A stretch of 64,000 nt of DNA, taken from the NCBI RefSeq assembly GCF_003989515.1, contig NZ_RBLU01000004.1, positions 1 to 64,000 of the forward strand, written 5' to 3'. Positions 7,257-15,438 of the stretch are shown piece after piece. The stretch is from Curtobacterium sp. HSID17257. Lineage in GTDB: Bacteria; Actinomycetota; Actinomycetes; Actinomycetales; Microbacteriaceae. The position numbers were made by a program, and so were the translations under genes. Below the pieces are notes generated by a model. It did not search any database. It was not told the DNA's origin and saw only the letters and a program-made list of their open reading frames with translations. How positions within the stretch are numbered: position 1 is the stretch's first letter; each line of letters begins with the position of its first letter.

Positions 7257-9098
7257 TCAGTGGCGCGGCTTGCGTGCCGGACGGTCGTCGTCGTAGCGGG
7301 GACGGTCGTCGCGTCGGTCGTCGCGGCGCGGACGGTCGTCGTCGCGGCGGGGCGCGCGCGGACCGCGGTCGTCACGGTCGTACCGACGAGCACCACCGCG
7401 GCGGTCCGGCTTGATCTCGATGAGCTTCCCGCTGATCCGGGTGTCCGACAGGCGGTCGAGCACACCGGGGTCCATGCTCTCGGGCAGCTCCACGATCGAG
7501 AAGTCCGGCCGGATCTGGATCGCGCCGAAGTCGTCGCGGCGCAGGCCGCCCTCGTTCGCGAGCGCGCCGACGATCTGGCGCGGCTCGACCCGGTGGCGAC
7601 GCCCGACCTCGATGCGGTAGGCGGTCATCGGCTGCGACCGGCGCGGCCCGCGGTCCTCACGGCCGCCGCGGTCGTCGTCCCGGTCACGGCGGTCACCACG
7701 ACGGCCGTCGCGGTCGACCTGGTTGCGGAGCTGGTCGTCGGACGGGTCGAGCAGCAGCGGTGAGTCACCCTGCGCCACGACCGCGAGCGCGGCCGAGACG
7801 TCCTCTGCCGGGACGTCGTGGTTGCGGACGTAGTGCGCGATGACGTCGCGGAACTTCTCGATGCGGTCCTGCTGCTCGAGCGCCGCCGTGATCGCGTCGT
7901 CGAACCGGCTCAGGCGCGTCTCGTTGACGTCGTCGACCGTGGGCAGCTGCATCTGCGTGAGCGGCTGCTTCGTGTGGCGCTCGATGGCCGAGAGCAGACG
8001 GCGCTCGCGCGGGGTGACGAAGCTGATCGAGTCACCCTTGCGGCCCGCGCGACCGGTGCGGCCGATGCGGTGGACGTAGGACTCGATGTCGACGGGGATG
8101 TCGAAGTTCACGACGTGGGTGATGCGGTCGACGTCGAGGCCACGGGCGGCGACGTCGGTGGCGACGAGGATGTCGAGCTTGCCGGACTTCAGCTGGTTGA
8201 CCGTGCGCTCGCGCTGCGCCTGGGCGACGTCACCGCTGATGGCGGCTGCGGCGTACCCGCGGGCGCGGAGCTTCTCGGCCAGGGTCTCGGTCTCGCTCTT
8301 CGTGCGGACGAAGATGATCATGCCCTCGAAGTCCTCGACCTCGAGGATGCGGGTGAGCGCGTCGACCTTCTGGGGGTACGACACCATGAGGTAGCGCTGC
8401 GTGATGTTCGCGGCGGTCTTCGTCTTGGTCTTGACCGTGATCTCGGACGGGTCGGTCAGGTACTGCTGCGAGATGCGGCGGATCTGCGCGGGCATCGTCG
8501 CCGAGAACAGTGCGACCTGCTTGTCGTCCGGCGTCTCGGCCAGGATCGTCTCGACGTCCTCGGCGAAGCCCATCTTGAGCATCTCGTCGGCCTCGTCGAG
8601 CACGAGGTACTTCAGCGCGGACAGGTCGAGCGTGCCCTTCGCGATGTGGTCCATGATGCGGCCGGGCGTGCCGACCACGACGTCGACGCCACGGCGCAGT
8701 GCCGACAGCTGCACGCCGTACGCCTGGCCGCCGTAGACGGGCAGGACGTGCACGTGCTTCATGTGCGACGCGAACTGCTCGAACGCCTCGCACACCTGCA
8801 GCGCGAGCTCACGGGTCGGCGACAGCACGAGGGCCTGGGGCACCTTGCTGCCCGCCTCCATGCGGGACAGGATCGGCAGCGCGAACGCCGCGGTCTTGCC
8901 GGTACCGGTCTGGGCGAGGCCGACGACGTCGCGCCCCTCGAGCAGCGTCGGGATGGTCGCCTCCTGGATGGCGGAGGGGGTCTCGTAGCCGATGTCCTTG
9001 ACGGCCTTGAGCACCGCGTCGCTCAGGCCGAGGTCGGCGAAGGTCACCACGGGCCCCTCGTCGGTGGTCTCGGTGGCGGTGTCGGTGTCCGTGCTCAT
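7257..9098 (-). CDS. deaD: DEAD-box ATP-dependent RNA helicase with DbpA-type RNA-binding domain
   Basis: 613 residues from the ATG at 9098, chosen because the Q motif (TFADLGLSDAVLKAV) follows at ~20. Seen in order: AQTGTGKT (~64), VLDEADEML (~166), LFSATMP (~198), ARGLDVDRI, HRIGRTGRAGR, then a DbpA/CsdA RNA-binding domain (~490-556, GALANEGGL, ISGKLIEIKPD) and an Arg/Asp/Gly-rich tail. The family unwinds short RNA duplexes in ribosome assembly, mRNA decay and cold adaptation. The low-complexity Arg-rich segments before and after the RNA-binding domain should bind RNA non-specifically. A very stable 50-bp palindrome lies 55 bases upstream of its start, an odd place for a terminator. Confidence 0.93.
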   Translation of the reverse strand: MSTDTDTATETTDEGPVVTFADLGLSDAVLKAVKDIGYETPSAIQEATIPTLLEGRDVVGLAQTGTGKTAAFALPILSRMEAGSKVPQALVLSPTRELALQVCEAFEQFASHMKHVHVLPVYGGQAYGVQLSALRRGVDVVVGTPGRIMDHIAKGTLDLSALKYLVLDEADEMLKMGFAEDVETILAETPDDKQVALFSATMPAQIRRISQQYLTDPSEITVKTKTKTAANITQRYLMVSYPQKVDALTRILEVEDFEGMIIFVRTKSETETLAEKLRARGYAAAAISGDVAQAQRERTVNQLKSGKLDILVATDVAARGLDVDRITHVVNFDIPVDIESYVHRIGRTGRAGRKGDSISFVTPRERRLLSAIERHTKQPLTQMQLPTVDDVNETRLSRFDDAITAALEQQDRIEKFRDVIAHYVRNHDVPAEDVSAALAVVAQGDSPLLLDPSDDQLRNQVDRDGRRGDRRDRDDDRGGREDRGPRRSQPMTAYRIEVGRRHRVEPRQIVGALANEGGLRRDDFGAIQIRPDFSIVELPESMDPGVLDRLSDTRISGKLIEIKPDRRGGARRYDRDDRGPRAPRRDDDRPRRDDRRDDRPRYDDDRPARKPRH

Positions 9099-9152
9099 GG
9101 GGAAACGGTACCTCGGACGGCGGACGTCCGCTGACGCCGCCAGGTGCGCTGT

Positions 9153-9202
9153 GGACGGACGGGAGGCCCGTGGCGGGCCCGCCACGGGCCTCCCGTCCGT
9201 CC
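9153..9202. repeat. 50-bp perfect palindrome of the GGACGGGAGGC hairpin family
   Basis: Two 25-base arms meet without a spacer (9153-9177 and 9178-9202) and pair without mismatch. The outer arm is the same GGACGGGAGGC sequence as in the terminators at 18959, 31077 and 38289. Here it lies between two divergent gene starts rather than two gene ends. Confidence 0.85.
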
Positions 9203-9210
9203 GCATTTAG

Positions 9211-9239
9211 TTGCAATGCGGAACCATCGGATGTATCGT
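9211..9239 (+). promoter_or_regulatory. Sigma-70-type promoter for the DHA2 exporter
   Basis: TTGCAA at 9211-9216 and TATCGT at 9234-9239 are 17 bases apart and start about 70 bases before the exporter ATG. The match to consensus is moderate, but this is the most AT-rich stretch of the interval. Confidence 0.4.
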
Positions 9240-9280
9240 TGCGCGGTCTGCAAAGTTACACAGTACGAAAAAGGAGTTCG

Positions 9281-11473
9281 ATGACCGCCACCGCACCCGT
9301 CTCGGTGCAGCCCGGCCGCCACGGCGCCGGGCCCGACGCGGCACCCGGAGTGTCCGGCGCACCCGGCCAGCAGCCGCTCATGACGCACCGCCAGATCCTC
9401 CTCGTGATCTACGGCCTGATGGCGGGCATGTTCCTGTCGTCCCTCGGCCAGACGGTGTTCGGCACGGCGATTCGCACCATCGGCGACGACCTGCACGGTC
9501 TCGACCAGCAGGCGTGGGTGACCACGGCCTACCTGATCACCTCGACGATCGCGACGCCGATCTACGGCAAGCTCTCCGACATCTTCGGCCGCCGGCCGCT
9601 CTACATCTTCGGCATCGTCGTGTTCATCCTCGGCGCCGTGCTGTCCTCGATGTCCACCTCGATGCTCATGCTCGCGGCCTTCCGCGCCGTGCAGGGCATC
9701 GGTGCGGGCGCGCTCATGTCGCTCCCGCTCGCGATCATGGGCGACATCCTCGCCCCGCGCGAGCGCGCCAAGTACCAGGGGTACTTCCTCGCCGTGTTCG
9801 GCATCTCGTCCGTCATCGGCCCGCTCATCGGTGGTCTGCTCGCCGGTTCCTCGGAGATCCTCTGGATCACCGGGTGGCGCTGGGTGCTCCTCATCAACGT
9901 CCCGATCGGCGTCGCCGCGCTCATCATGGTGATCGTCTTCCTGCACCTGCCGAAGGTGCACGGCACGGGCGACAAGCCGAAGGTCGACTGGTGGGGCGCC
10001 ACGGCGGTCATCGTCACGCTCGTCCCGCTGCTGCTCGTCGCCGAGCAGGGCCGCACCTGGGGCTGGGGCTCCCCCGCGGCGATCGCCAGCTACGTGATCG
10101 GCGTCCTCGGGCTCGTCGCGCTGCTGCTCGTCGAGTCGAAGATGGGCGACGCGGCGATCATCCCGCTCAAGCTCTTCCGCTCGGGCACCTTCTCGATGGC
10201 GACCGTCATCGGCTTCCTGGTCGGCTTCGCGATGTTCGGCGCCATGCTGACCATCCCGCTCTACCTGCAGATCGTCGTCGGCCTGACCCCGACCGAGTCC
10301 GGCTTCGCCACGCTGCCGCTCGTCGGTGGGCTGATGATCGCCTCGATCACCTCCGGTCAGATCGTCGCTCGCATCGGCCGCTACCGGATCTTCCCGGTCA
10401 TCGGCACCTTCCTGGTGTCGGCCGGCTACGTCGTCCTGACCTTCATGACGATCGACAAGCCGCTCTGGTTCCTCATGATCGGCATGTTCCTGATCGGGCT
10501 CGGGCTCGGTTCGGTCATGCAGTCGCTGACCCTGGCGTCCCAGGGCTCGGTCGAGGCCCGGGACATGGGCGTCGCCACCTCGTCGGCCACGTTCTTCCGC
10601 CAGATCGGCGGCACCCTCGGCACCGCCGTCCTCCTGTCGATCCTGTTCTCGGTGATGCCGAACAACATCCTGACGGCGACCGCGAACCAGGCCGACCTGA
10701 AGCCGGCGCTGTCAGCGGCACTCGACCCGTCCGTCGCCGGCAAGCCGGCGAACCAGGGCGCGATCGAGAAGATCTGGGCCCCGATCACCACCCCGCTCCA
10801 GCAGACCGTGCAGTCGCAGCTGGACGACGCGTCGACGCAGGCGAAGCAGGCGGCCGACCAGGCCGTCACGCAGCAGGTCACCGCAGCCGTGCAGCAGCGG
10901 GTCGCAGCCGGCGCCGTGCCCGCAGCCGCGGCGCAGGGCGTCATCGACCAGCAGGTCGCGGCGGCCACCCCGGCAGCCGAGTCCGCAGCCCTCGAGGCCG
11001 TGGCCGACCAGGCCCACGCCCGCGTGCAGGACGGTACCGTGTCGGTCGACTGGTCGAACGCCTCGCAGCGGTCGTACTGGGTGGACGAGCTCACGCCGGC
11101 CCTGGCGAAGAAGATCGACGACGGCGCCAGCTCGGACTCCGCGGCGACCAGCACGAACGACACCTCGTTCCTCACCGGTGCCGACAGCCGCCTCACGCGG
11201 CCGTTCATGGCGGGCTTCAACGCCTCGTCCGTCACGATCTACTGGGTCGGACTCGGCGTGATCCTGCTCGCCTTCGTGCTCACCTGGTTCTTCCGGGTGC
11301 CGCCGCTGCGCCAGCGCTCGGCCCTGCAGGAGCAGCACGATGCCGCCAACGGGTCGTCGTCCGACGAGGCATCCCCCGAGGCCGAGCTCGAGGCCCGCGC
11401 CGGGCTCGCAGCAGCCGAGGCCGGATCGTTCACCGGACCGATGACCGGCTCCACGCCGACCCAGCGCCGGTGA
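9281..11473 (+). CDS. DHA2-family (EmrB/QacA) 14-TM multidrug MFS exporter
   Basis: 730 residues; AAGGAG precedes the ATG by 4 bases. The cytoplasmic N-terminus is followed by TM1 (~40) and family motifs (WVTTAYLITSTIATPIYGKL, LSDIFGRRPLY). The family normally has ~470-550 residues and expels drugs in exchange for protons. Here ~185 residues rich in Ala, Gln and Val (~457-645) separate TM13 from TM14 and should lie outside the membrane; they look helical or coiled-coil. The last helix (IYWVGLGVILLAFVLTWFF) and a charged tail follow. A TetR gene follows after 119 bases on the same strand and probably regulates it. Confidence 0.9.
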   Translation: MTATAPVSVQPGRHGAGPDAAPGVSGAPGQQPLMTHRQILLVIYGLMAGMFLSSLGQTVFGTAIRTIGDDLHGLDQQAWVTTAYLITSTIATPIYGKLSDIFGRRPLYIFGIVVFILGAVLSSMSTSMLMLAAFRAVQGIGAGALMSLPLAIMGDILAPRERAKYQGYFLAVFGISSVIGPLIGGLLAGSSEILWITGWRWVLLINVPIGVAALIMVIVFLHLPKVHGTGDKPKVDWWGATAVIVTLVPLLLVAEQGRTWGWGSPAAIASYVIGVLGLVALLLVESKMGDAAIIPLKLFRSGTFSMATVIGFLVGFAMFGAMLTIPLYLQIVVGLTPTESGFATLPLVGGLMIASITSGQIVARIGRYRIFPVIGTFLVSAGYVVLTFMTIDKPLWFLMIGMFLIGLGLGSVMQSLTLASQGSVEARDMGVATSSATFFRQIGGTLGTAVLLSILFSVMPNNILTATANQADLKPALSAALDPSVAGKPANQGAIEKIWAPITTPLQQTVQSQLDDASTQAKQAADQAVTQQVTAAVQQRVAAGAVPAAAAQGVIDQQVAAATPAAESAALEAVADQAHARVQDGTVSVDWSNASQRSYWVDELTPALAKKIDDGASSDSAATSTNDTSFLTGADSRLTRPFMAGFNASSVTIYWVGLGVILLAFVLTWFFRVPPLRQRSALQEQHDAANGSSSDEASPEAELEARAGLAAAEAGSFTGPMTGSTPTQRR

Positions 11474-11592
11474 CCCTCGGCCGCCCGCACCCCACCCGGG
11501 GCGCGGGCGGCCTCCCCGTGCCGGGCACGACCGGCACACACGACCCGGGCCACCGCTGGACACGGTGGCCGCCCAGCACCACAGGAGTGCAC

Positions 11593-12183
11593 GTGAGCAC
11601 CACAGCAGCACCGGAGCCGACCACCGCGCCGTGCACGTTGCGCGAGCGGAAGAAGCAGCAGACCCGGCAGGCGCTCCACGACGCCGCCCTGACGCTCGTG
11701 TCCGAGCACGGTCTCGACGGCGTCACCGTCGAGCAGATCTGCAGCGACGCCGACGTCTCCCCGCGGACGTTCTTCAACTACTTCACTTCGAAGGCGCACG
11801 CTGCCCTCGGTCTCGACACCGTCGAGGTGCCGGAGTGGGCGGCGACGCGGTTCGCCGAGGCGGACGGCCGGCTCGTGGACGACCTCTGCGTCCTGATCGC
11901 TGCGACCGTCCCGCTCTCCCAGGACCGCCGCCGGATGAAGGAGCTCCTGGTACTCCGGCCGGAGATGGCACCGATGGTGATGCAGTGGATGGCCGAGTCG
12001 CGGCAGTCACTCCTCGCCACGGTGTCGTCGCGCACCGACGAGCAGACCGCCCGCACTGCTGTCGGACTCGTGCTGTCGGCCCTGTCCGAGGTCGCGCACC
12101 GCGACACCGTCGGGGACAGCGACGAACTCGCGGCGAAGCTCCGGGCCGTCGTCGCCGAGATGGGCGCGATCGCCGCGGGCTGA
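11593..12183 (+). CDS. TetR-family regulator of the adjacent exporter
   Basis: 196 residues from a GTG with AGGAG 5 bases before it. The helix-turn-helix is clear (GVTVEQICSDADVSPRTFFNYF, residues ~44-65, split here by position only), with the FFNYF variant common in regulators of MFS pumps. The C-terminal half is the short ligand-binding domain of this subgroup. It is co-directional with the DHA2 exporter, a frequent arrangement for local repressors of drug efflux. Confidence 0.87.
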   Translation: MSTTAAPEPTTAPCTLRERKKQQTRQALHDAALTLVSEHGLDGVTVEQICSDADVSPRTFFNYFTSKAHAALGLDTVEVPEWAATRFAEADGRLVDDLCVLIAATVPLSQDRRRMKELLVLRPEMAPMVMQWMAESRQSLLATVSSRTDEQTARTAVGLVLSALSEVAHRDTVGDSDELAAKLRAVVAEMGAIAAG

Positions 12184-12223
12184 CCGAGGTCGACCGGCCC
12201 GCCTGCTCAGGGCGGACCCGGGC

Positions 12224-12646
12224 TCAGAGTGACCTCGCGAACGCCTCGAGCGCGGCAGCGGCGGCATGAGCACGAGCGACGTCGGTGTCGCTCACCGAGC
12301 GCGCGTTGTACTCGGCCTTGTTCTTGACCGCGAGCAGCACCTCGAGATGTCGCGCGACGGCGCTCCCCGCCGCTGATCGCAGTACGGGGACGGCCTCGTC
12401 GTGCGCCCCGGATCGCGAGTACCGTCCGGTCCGCGCGACGCAGATCGCATCGGCCGAGGCGATGCCGCTCAGCACGCACTGCACGACGAATGCGTCGGCG
12501 TAGGTGGACGCAGCAGTCAGGACCCCCGCGTCTCCCCCGATCTCCCGCAGGACCTCCGCCGCCTCGAGGAACGACGATGCCTTCCGCAGGCGACCACGCC
12601 GGAAGGCATCGTCCCCGACGGCGGTGGTGCCCGTGCGCGGAGTCAT
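12224..12646 (-). CDS. HEPN-like small helical protein, partner of the nucleotidyltransferase
   Basis: 140 residues. The ATG at 12646 is chosen because it overlaps the upstream nucleotidyltransferase stop by 4 bases (ATGA). The protein is all-helical by composition, and its second half (RHLEVLLAVKNKAEYNARSV, ~95-114) resembles actinobacterial HEPN-domain proteins. The canonical RNase motif Rx4-6H of HEPN toxins is not obvious. HEPN proteins next to MNT-type nucleotidyltransferases are commonly toxin-antitoxin pairs in which the transferase AMPylates the toxin; that partnership is what places this protein, and the toxin role is inference. Convergent with the TetR gene at 11593. Confidence 0.65.
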   Translation of the reverse strand: MTPRTGTTAVGDDAFRRGRLRKASSFLEAAEVLREIGGDAGVLTAASTYADAFVVQCVLSGIASADAICVARTGRYSRSGAHDEAVPVLRSAAGSAVARHLEVLLAVKNKAEYNARSVSDTDVARAHAAAAALEAFARSL

Positions 12647-13248
12647 CCAGCCAGGGTACGGAGGCTCCTGGCCAGCCATCGACCATCACCTGCGATGACA
12701 ACGCCCTCCGCCGCCACCGACGCCAACAGCTCGTCCTGCGGGTCGAGATCTCCTTCGTCGAACAGCACGGCATGGGTCGCGTTCCCCGTCCAGCGCCGCA
12801 CCCGATCGCACAGGTCGTGGACGAGCGGTTCGGCCACTTCGCGACGACCGTCGACCACGATGAAGCAGAGATCCAGGTCGCTGTCCGAGCGCATGTCGCC
12901 GCGGGCGCCCGAACCGAAGAGCGCAGCGAACCGCAGCGGGATCTCGGCACAGCCGTCCCGCAACCGCCGCAGCAACTCCTCGCGTTGACGGGCCAGGGCC
13001 ACGATCGCGTCTGCCGCGAGGTGGTCGGTGTTGAGCACGAATGTCTTGGTCCGACCCACACGGCTCCCGAGCAGTACCCCCTGCTCGACCAGACGATCCG
13101 CGGCGTTCCGGACACCCGCGTAGGAGCGGCCACCGATCGCGTCGACGATCTCCCGCAGGGTGACGGGTCGACCAGCGCGGACGACGGCGGACAGGAGATC
13201 GCCGTCCACGGTCGGCGTGACCGTTCGCATCGTCTCCTGCAGCTGCAT
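12643..13248 (-). CDS. MNT-type nucleotidyltransferase with N-terminal winged helix
   Basis: 201 residues; GGAGG lies 4 bases before the ATG. Residues ~12-75 look like a winged-helix DNA-binding domain (VTLREIVDAIGG, SYAGVRNAADRLVEQGVL, RTKTFVLN). Residues ~100-200 form a minimal nucleotidyltransferase: GSGARG at 112-117 and SDSDLDL at 121-127 supply the Gly-Ser and metal-binding acidic residues. Family members transfer nucleotides to proteins or antibiotics. Coupled by a 4-base overlap to the HEPN-like gene and preceded by two spaced palindromes, it looks like an antitoxin/autorepressor fusion, though the antitoxin role is inferred. Confidence 0.82.
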   Translation of the reverse strand: MQLQETMRTVTPTVDGDLLSAVVRAGRPVTLREIVDAIGGRSYAGVRNAADRLVEQGVLLGSRVGRTKTFVLNTDHLAADAIVALARQREELLRRLRDGCAEIPLRFAALFGSGARGDMRSDSDLDLCFIVVDGRREVAEPLVHDLCDRVRRWTGNATHAVLFDEGDLDPQDELLASVAAEGVVIAGDGRWLARSLRTLAG

Positions 13249-13258
13249 CGATCCTCCA

Positions 13259-13292
13259 GGTAGAAAACTACCGATGTCGGTGAAATCCTACC
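13259..13292. promoter_or_regulatory. Two palindromes 20 bp apart, probable autoregulatory operator
   Basis: GGTAGAAAACTACC at 13259-13272 is a perfect palindrome (5-base arms, 4-base centre). GGTGAAATCCTACC at 13279-13292 is a degenerate copy exactly 20 bp further, two helical turns. They lie directly upstream of the ribosome binding site of the winged-helix nucleotidyltransferase gene, the expected place for autorepression. Confidence 0.6.
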
Positions 13293-13367
13293 AGCGCACT
13301 GTGCGAGCGCTCCAGGATCGGGAGCGCACCCCTGGCCGCCCGGACGCTGCGGCGGTAGCGTCGGCTC

Positions 13368-13790
13368 ATGGACGGCACCGCACCGACCCCGTACCTCTTC
13401 CTCCCCGGCACCGCCCGCACCGCGCTCGCCCGCTGGCAGCAGGTCTTCGGCGGCGAGGTCCGGACCACCTCGTACCAGGACGCCGGGCGCGACGACGGGC
13501 CACCGCAGGCCGTGGCGCACGGCGAACTCGTCGGCTCCGTCCGGCTCTTCGCCGCCGACGCCGGTCGGGACGACGCCCCCTTCGCGGCCTCCGGCCTGCT
13601 GCTCGCACTGCTCGGCACCGCCGACCCCGGCGTCCTCCGCCGGTGGTTCACCGACCTGGCGACGGACGGTACGGTCGTCGACGACCTGCAGGAACGGCCG
13701 TGGGGCGACTGGGACGGCACGGTGCGTGACACCTTCGGCGTCTCGTGGCTGATCGGCTTCGAAGGCTCCGCCCTCGACACCACGGACTGA
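13368..13790 (+). CDS. VOC/PhnB-like glyoxalase-fold protein
   Basis: 140 residues. The opening (PYLFLPGTARTALARWQQVFGGEV) and the pattern AHGELVGSVRLFAAD match PhnB-like members of the vicinal oxygen chelate superfamily, and the ending (ERPWGDWDGTVRDTFGVSWLIG) matches their last strand. The usual metal ligands are only partly kept, so it may be a binding protein rather than an enzyme. Convergent with the small gene at 13797, separated by only 6 bases. Confidence 0.75.
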   Translation: MDGTAPTPYLFLPGTARTALARWQQVFGGEVRTTSYQDAGRDDGPPQAVAHGELVGSVRLFAADAGRDDAPFAASGLLLALLGTADPGVLRRWFTDLATDGTVVDDLQERPWGDWDGTVRDTFGVSWLIGFEGSALDTTD

Positions 13791-13796
13791 GCCGGG

Positions 13797-14081
13797 TCAG
13801 CCCTCCGCGTGCTGGTCGGACCCGAGCGGGAGCAGCGGCGCCCAGAACGCGTCCGGCCCGTCGGCGACGACGGCGTCGGACTCGAAGCGGAACCCGTAGC
13901 CCCGCACGAAGTCGAGCGCCGCGGCCTGCTCGTCCTCGGCATCGTCGGACGCCGCGTCGAACAGGTACACGCCGTGGCCCATCCGGACCCCGGAGTCGCT
14001 GATCACGGTCAGGTCCCAACGGCCCTCCTCCGCGCGTTCGATCCGGACGACGGCGGCCTGTGCAGCGGTGAAGTCAGCCAT
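13797..14081 (-). CDS. Uncharacterised 94-residue protein
   Basis: The start MADFTAAQAAVVRIE is preferred over an upstream ATG because the extra residues (LVRRIRC) look like non-coding leader. The protein has no signal peptide or membrane segment and alternates strands and short helices (WDLTVISDSG, GVYLFDAASDD, GYGFRFESDAVVADG). I do not recognise the family. It closes head-to-head with the VOC gene and has typical local codon usage. Confidence 0.6.
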   Translation of the reverse strand: MADFTAAQAAVVRIERAEEGRWDLTVISDSGVRMGHGVYLFDAASDDAEDEQAAALDFVRGYGFRFESDAVVADGPDAFWAPLLPLGSDQHAEG

Positions 14082-14223
14082 GCAGCGGATCCTACGGACC
14101 AGCACCAGGGCGCACTCAGGGTCCCCGAACTGGGGGAATCCTCAGGCGGCTCTCGAAATGAATCCACGCTCAGGTTCTTGCGAGAATGAGCGAATGACAA
14201 CACCCGAGCCGCAGGGAGCCGGC

Positions 14224-14991
14224 ATGTCACAGACGCCTCCCCCGTTCCCCACCCAGGACCCGAATGGTCCGCCCGTCCCGCCGCCCTACGGAAGCGGACC
14301 CGCTCCTCGCCGTGCAGCCGGCCTGGCGATCGCCGCACTCGTCGTGGGCATCGTCGCGTTCCTCACCGGTCTCGTACCGGTCTTCGGCGCCCTCGTGGGC
14401 ATCACTGCGGTCGTGCTCGCGATCCTCGCGCTCCGGAAGCAGCAGTCGAAGGGACTCGCCGTGACCGGCTTGGTGCTCGGCGCGCTCGCGACGCTGTCCT
14501 CGATCGGCACCGCGGCGGGTATCGGCGCGCTCGTCAACTCGGACGAGGTCCGGTCGGCCGCCGTCGTGACATCGAGCCCTGCTCCGATCGCGGACGCGGC
14601 CGACGACGCGAGCGAGGCCGCCGGAGACGAGAGCAGCGCTCCGAGCGAGGCAGCGTCCGAGGCTGCCCCCGAACAGCCCGCCGTCCCCGTCGAGTACGCC
14701 TCAGCGCTGGTCAAGGCCGAGAGCTACTCCGAGATGATGCACATGAGCAAGGCCGGCATCTACGACCAGCTCACGAGCGAGTACGGCGAGCAGTTCACTG
14801 CCGAGGCAGCCCAGTACGCGGTCGACACGATCGACGCCGACTGGAACGCGAACGCCCTCGCCAAGGCGAAGGACTACCAGGCGAACATGGCGATGTCCCC
14901 CGCCGCCATCCACGACCAGCTCACGAGCGAGTACGGCGAGCAGTTCCTGCCCGCCGAGGCCGACTGGGCGATCGCGCACCTCAACGACTGA
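14224..14991 (+). CDS. DUF4190-type membrane protein with two Ltp (host-cell surface-exposed lipoprotein) repeats
   Basis: 255 residues from the ATG at 14224, which has AGGGAG at 5 bases; an in-frame ATG at 14194 lacks one. A Pro-rich cytoplasmic tail is followed by two membrane helices (LAIAALVVGIVAFLTGLVPV, then ITAVVLAILALRKQQ ... VTGLVLGALATLSSIG) typical of DUF4190. An acidic Ala/Ser/Glu linker leads to two ~48-residue Ltp repeats outside the cell, both containing IYDQLTSEYGEQF or IHDQLTSEYGEQF. Ltp modules occur in surface lipoproteins, including a phage protein that blocks DNA entry. A strong hairpin follows the stop. Confidence 0.82.
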   Translation: MSQTPPPFPTQDPNGPPVPPPYGSGPAPRRAAGLAIAALVVGIVAFLTGLVPVFGALVGITAVVLAILALRKQQSKGLAVTGLVLGALATLSSIGTAAGIGALVNSDEVRSAAVVTSSPAPIADAADDASEAAGDESSAPSEAASEAAPEQPAVPVEYASALVKAESYSEMMHMSKAGIYDQLTSEYGEQFTAEAAQYAVDTIDADWNANALAKAKDYQANMAMSPAAIHDQLTSEYGEQFLPAEADWAIAHLND

Positions 14992-14996
14992 CCGGA

Positions 14997-15050
14997 CACG
15001 ACACGACGTGAGGCCCTGCCGATTCCGGTAGGGCCTCACGTCGTGTCGTG
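14997..15050. terminator. 21-bp perfect hairpin terminator
   Basis: Arms at 14997-15017 and 15030-15050 pair without mismatch around a 12-base loop, beginning 5 bases after the Ltp-protein stop. No T-run follows. The strength and position mark it as the terminator of the upstream gene. Confidence 0.75.
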
Positions 15051-15081
15051 GGAGCCGTCCGGCACGCCGTACCCTGACCGC

Positions 15082-15390
15082 ATGGACACCCCGCTGCCGT
15101 CCGGCACGACGAAGCGCCGGATCACCCTCGACCTCGGGCGTCCCCGGCTGACCTGGGGTGCCCGGCCGACGGTGACGATCGACGGCGTCGGGCACCCCGC
15201 CCAGTGGGGCACGGGGACGTGGGCGGTCGCCGAGGACGGCTCCACCACGATCGGGGTCTCCTGCTTCAACCGCCTGTGGCGCTTCGGCACCGCCAGCAGC
15301 ACGGTCGGCGACGCCGACGGCTTCGCCTACCGCAGCGGGGCGCTGCCGATGGGCGCCGGCAGGCTGACCGCCCGACGCACGGCGGACTGA
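15082..15390 (+). CDS. Uncharacterised 102-residue beta-rich protein
   Basis: ATG at 15082 with no good ribosome binding site; the gene may be leaderless or begin at an upstream GTG. Composition is strand-rich (RRITLDLGRPRLTWGARPTV, ATVTIDG, TWAVAEDG) with no signal peptide or membrane helix. I do not recognise the family. It reads toward the DUF808 gene, 48 bases away. Confidence 0.55.
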   Translation: MDTPLPSGTTKRRITLDLGRPRLTWGARPTVTIDGVGHPAQWGTGTWAVAEDGSTTIGVSCFNRLWRFGTASSTVGDADGFAYRSGALPMGAGRLTARRTAD

Positions 15391-15438
15391 GCAAGGAGGC
15401 GGTCGGGCGCCGGGGACCGCTCCAGTAGGGTGAGCGAC

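Noticed and set aside
12184-12223. GC-rich partial inverted repeat between TetR and HEPN-like genes
   Set aside because: Several mismatches break the stem; too weak to list as a terminator.
15001-15060. Long inverted repeat considered as the end of a transposon
   Set aside because: The arms are adjacent with a 12-base loop, no transposase is nearby and it directly follows a stop codon, so a terminator is the simpler reading.
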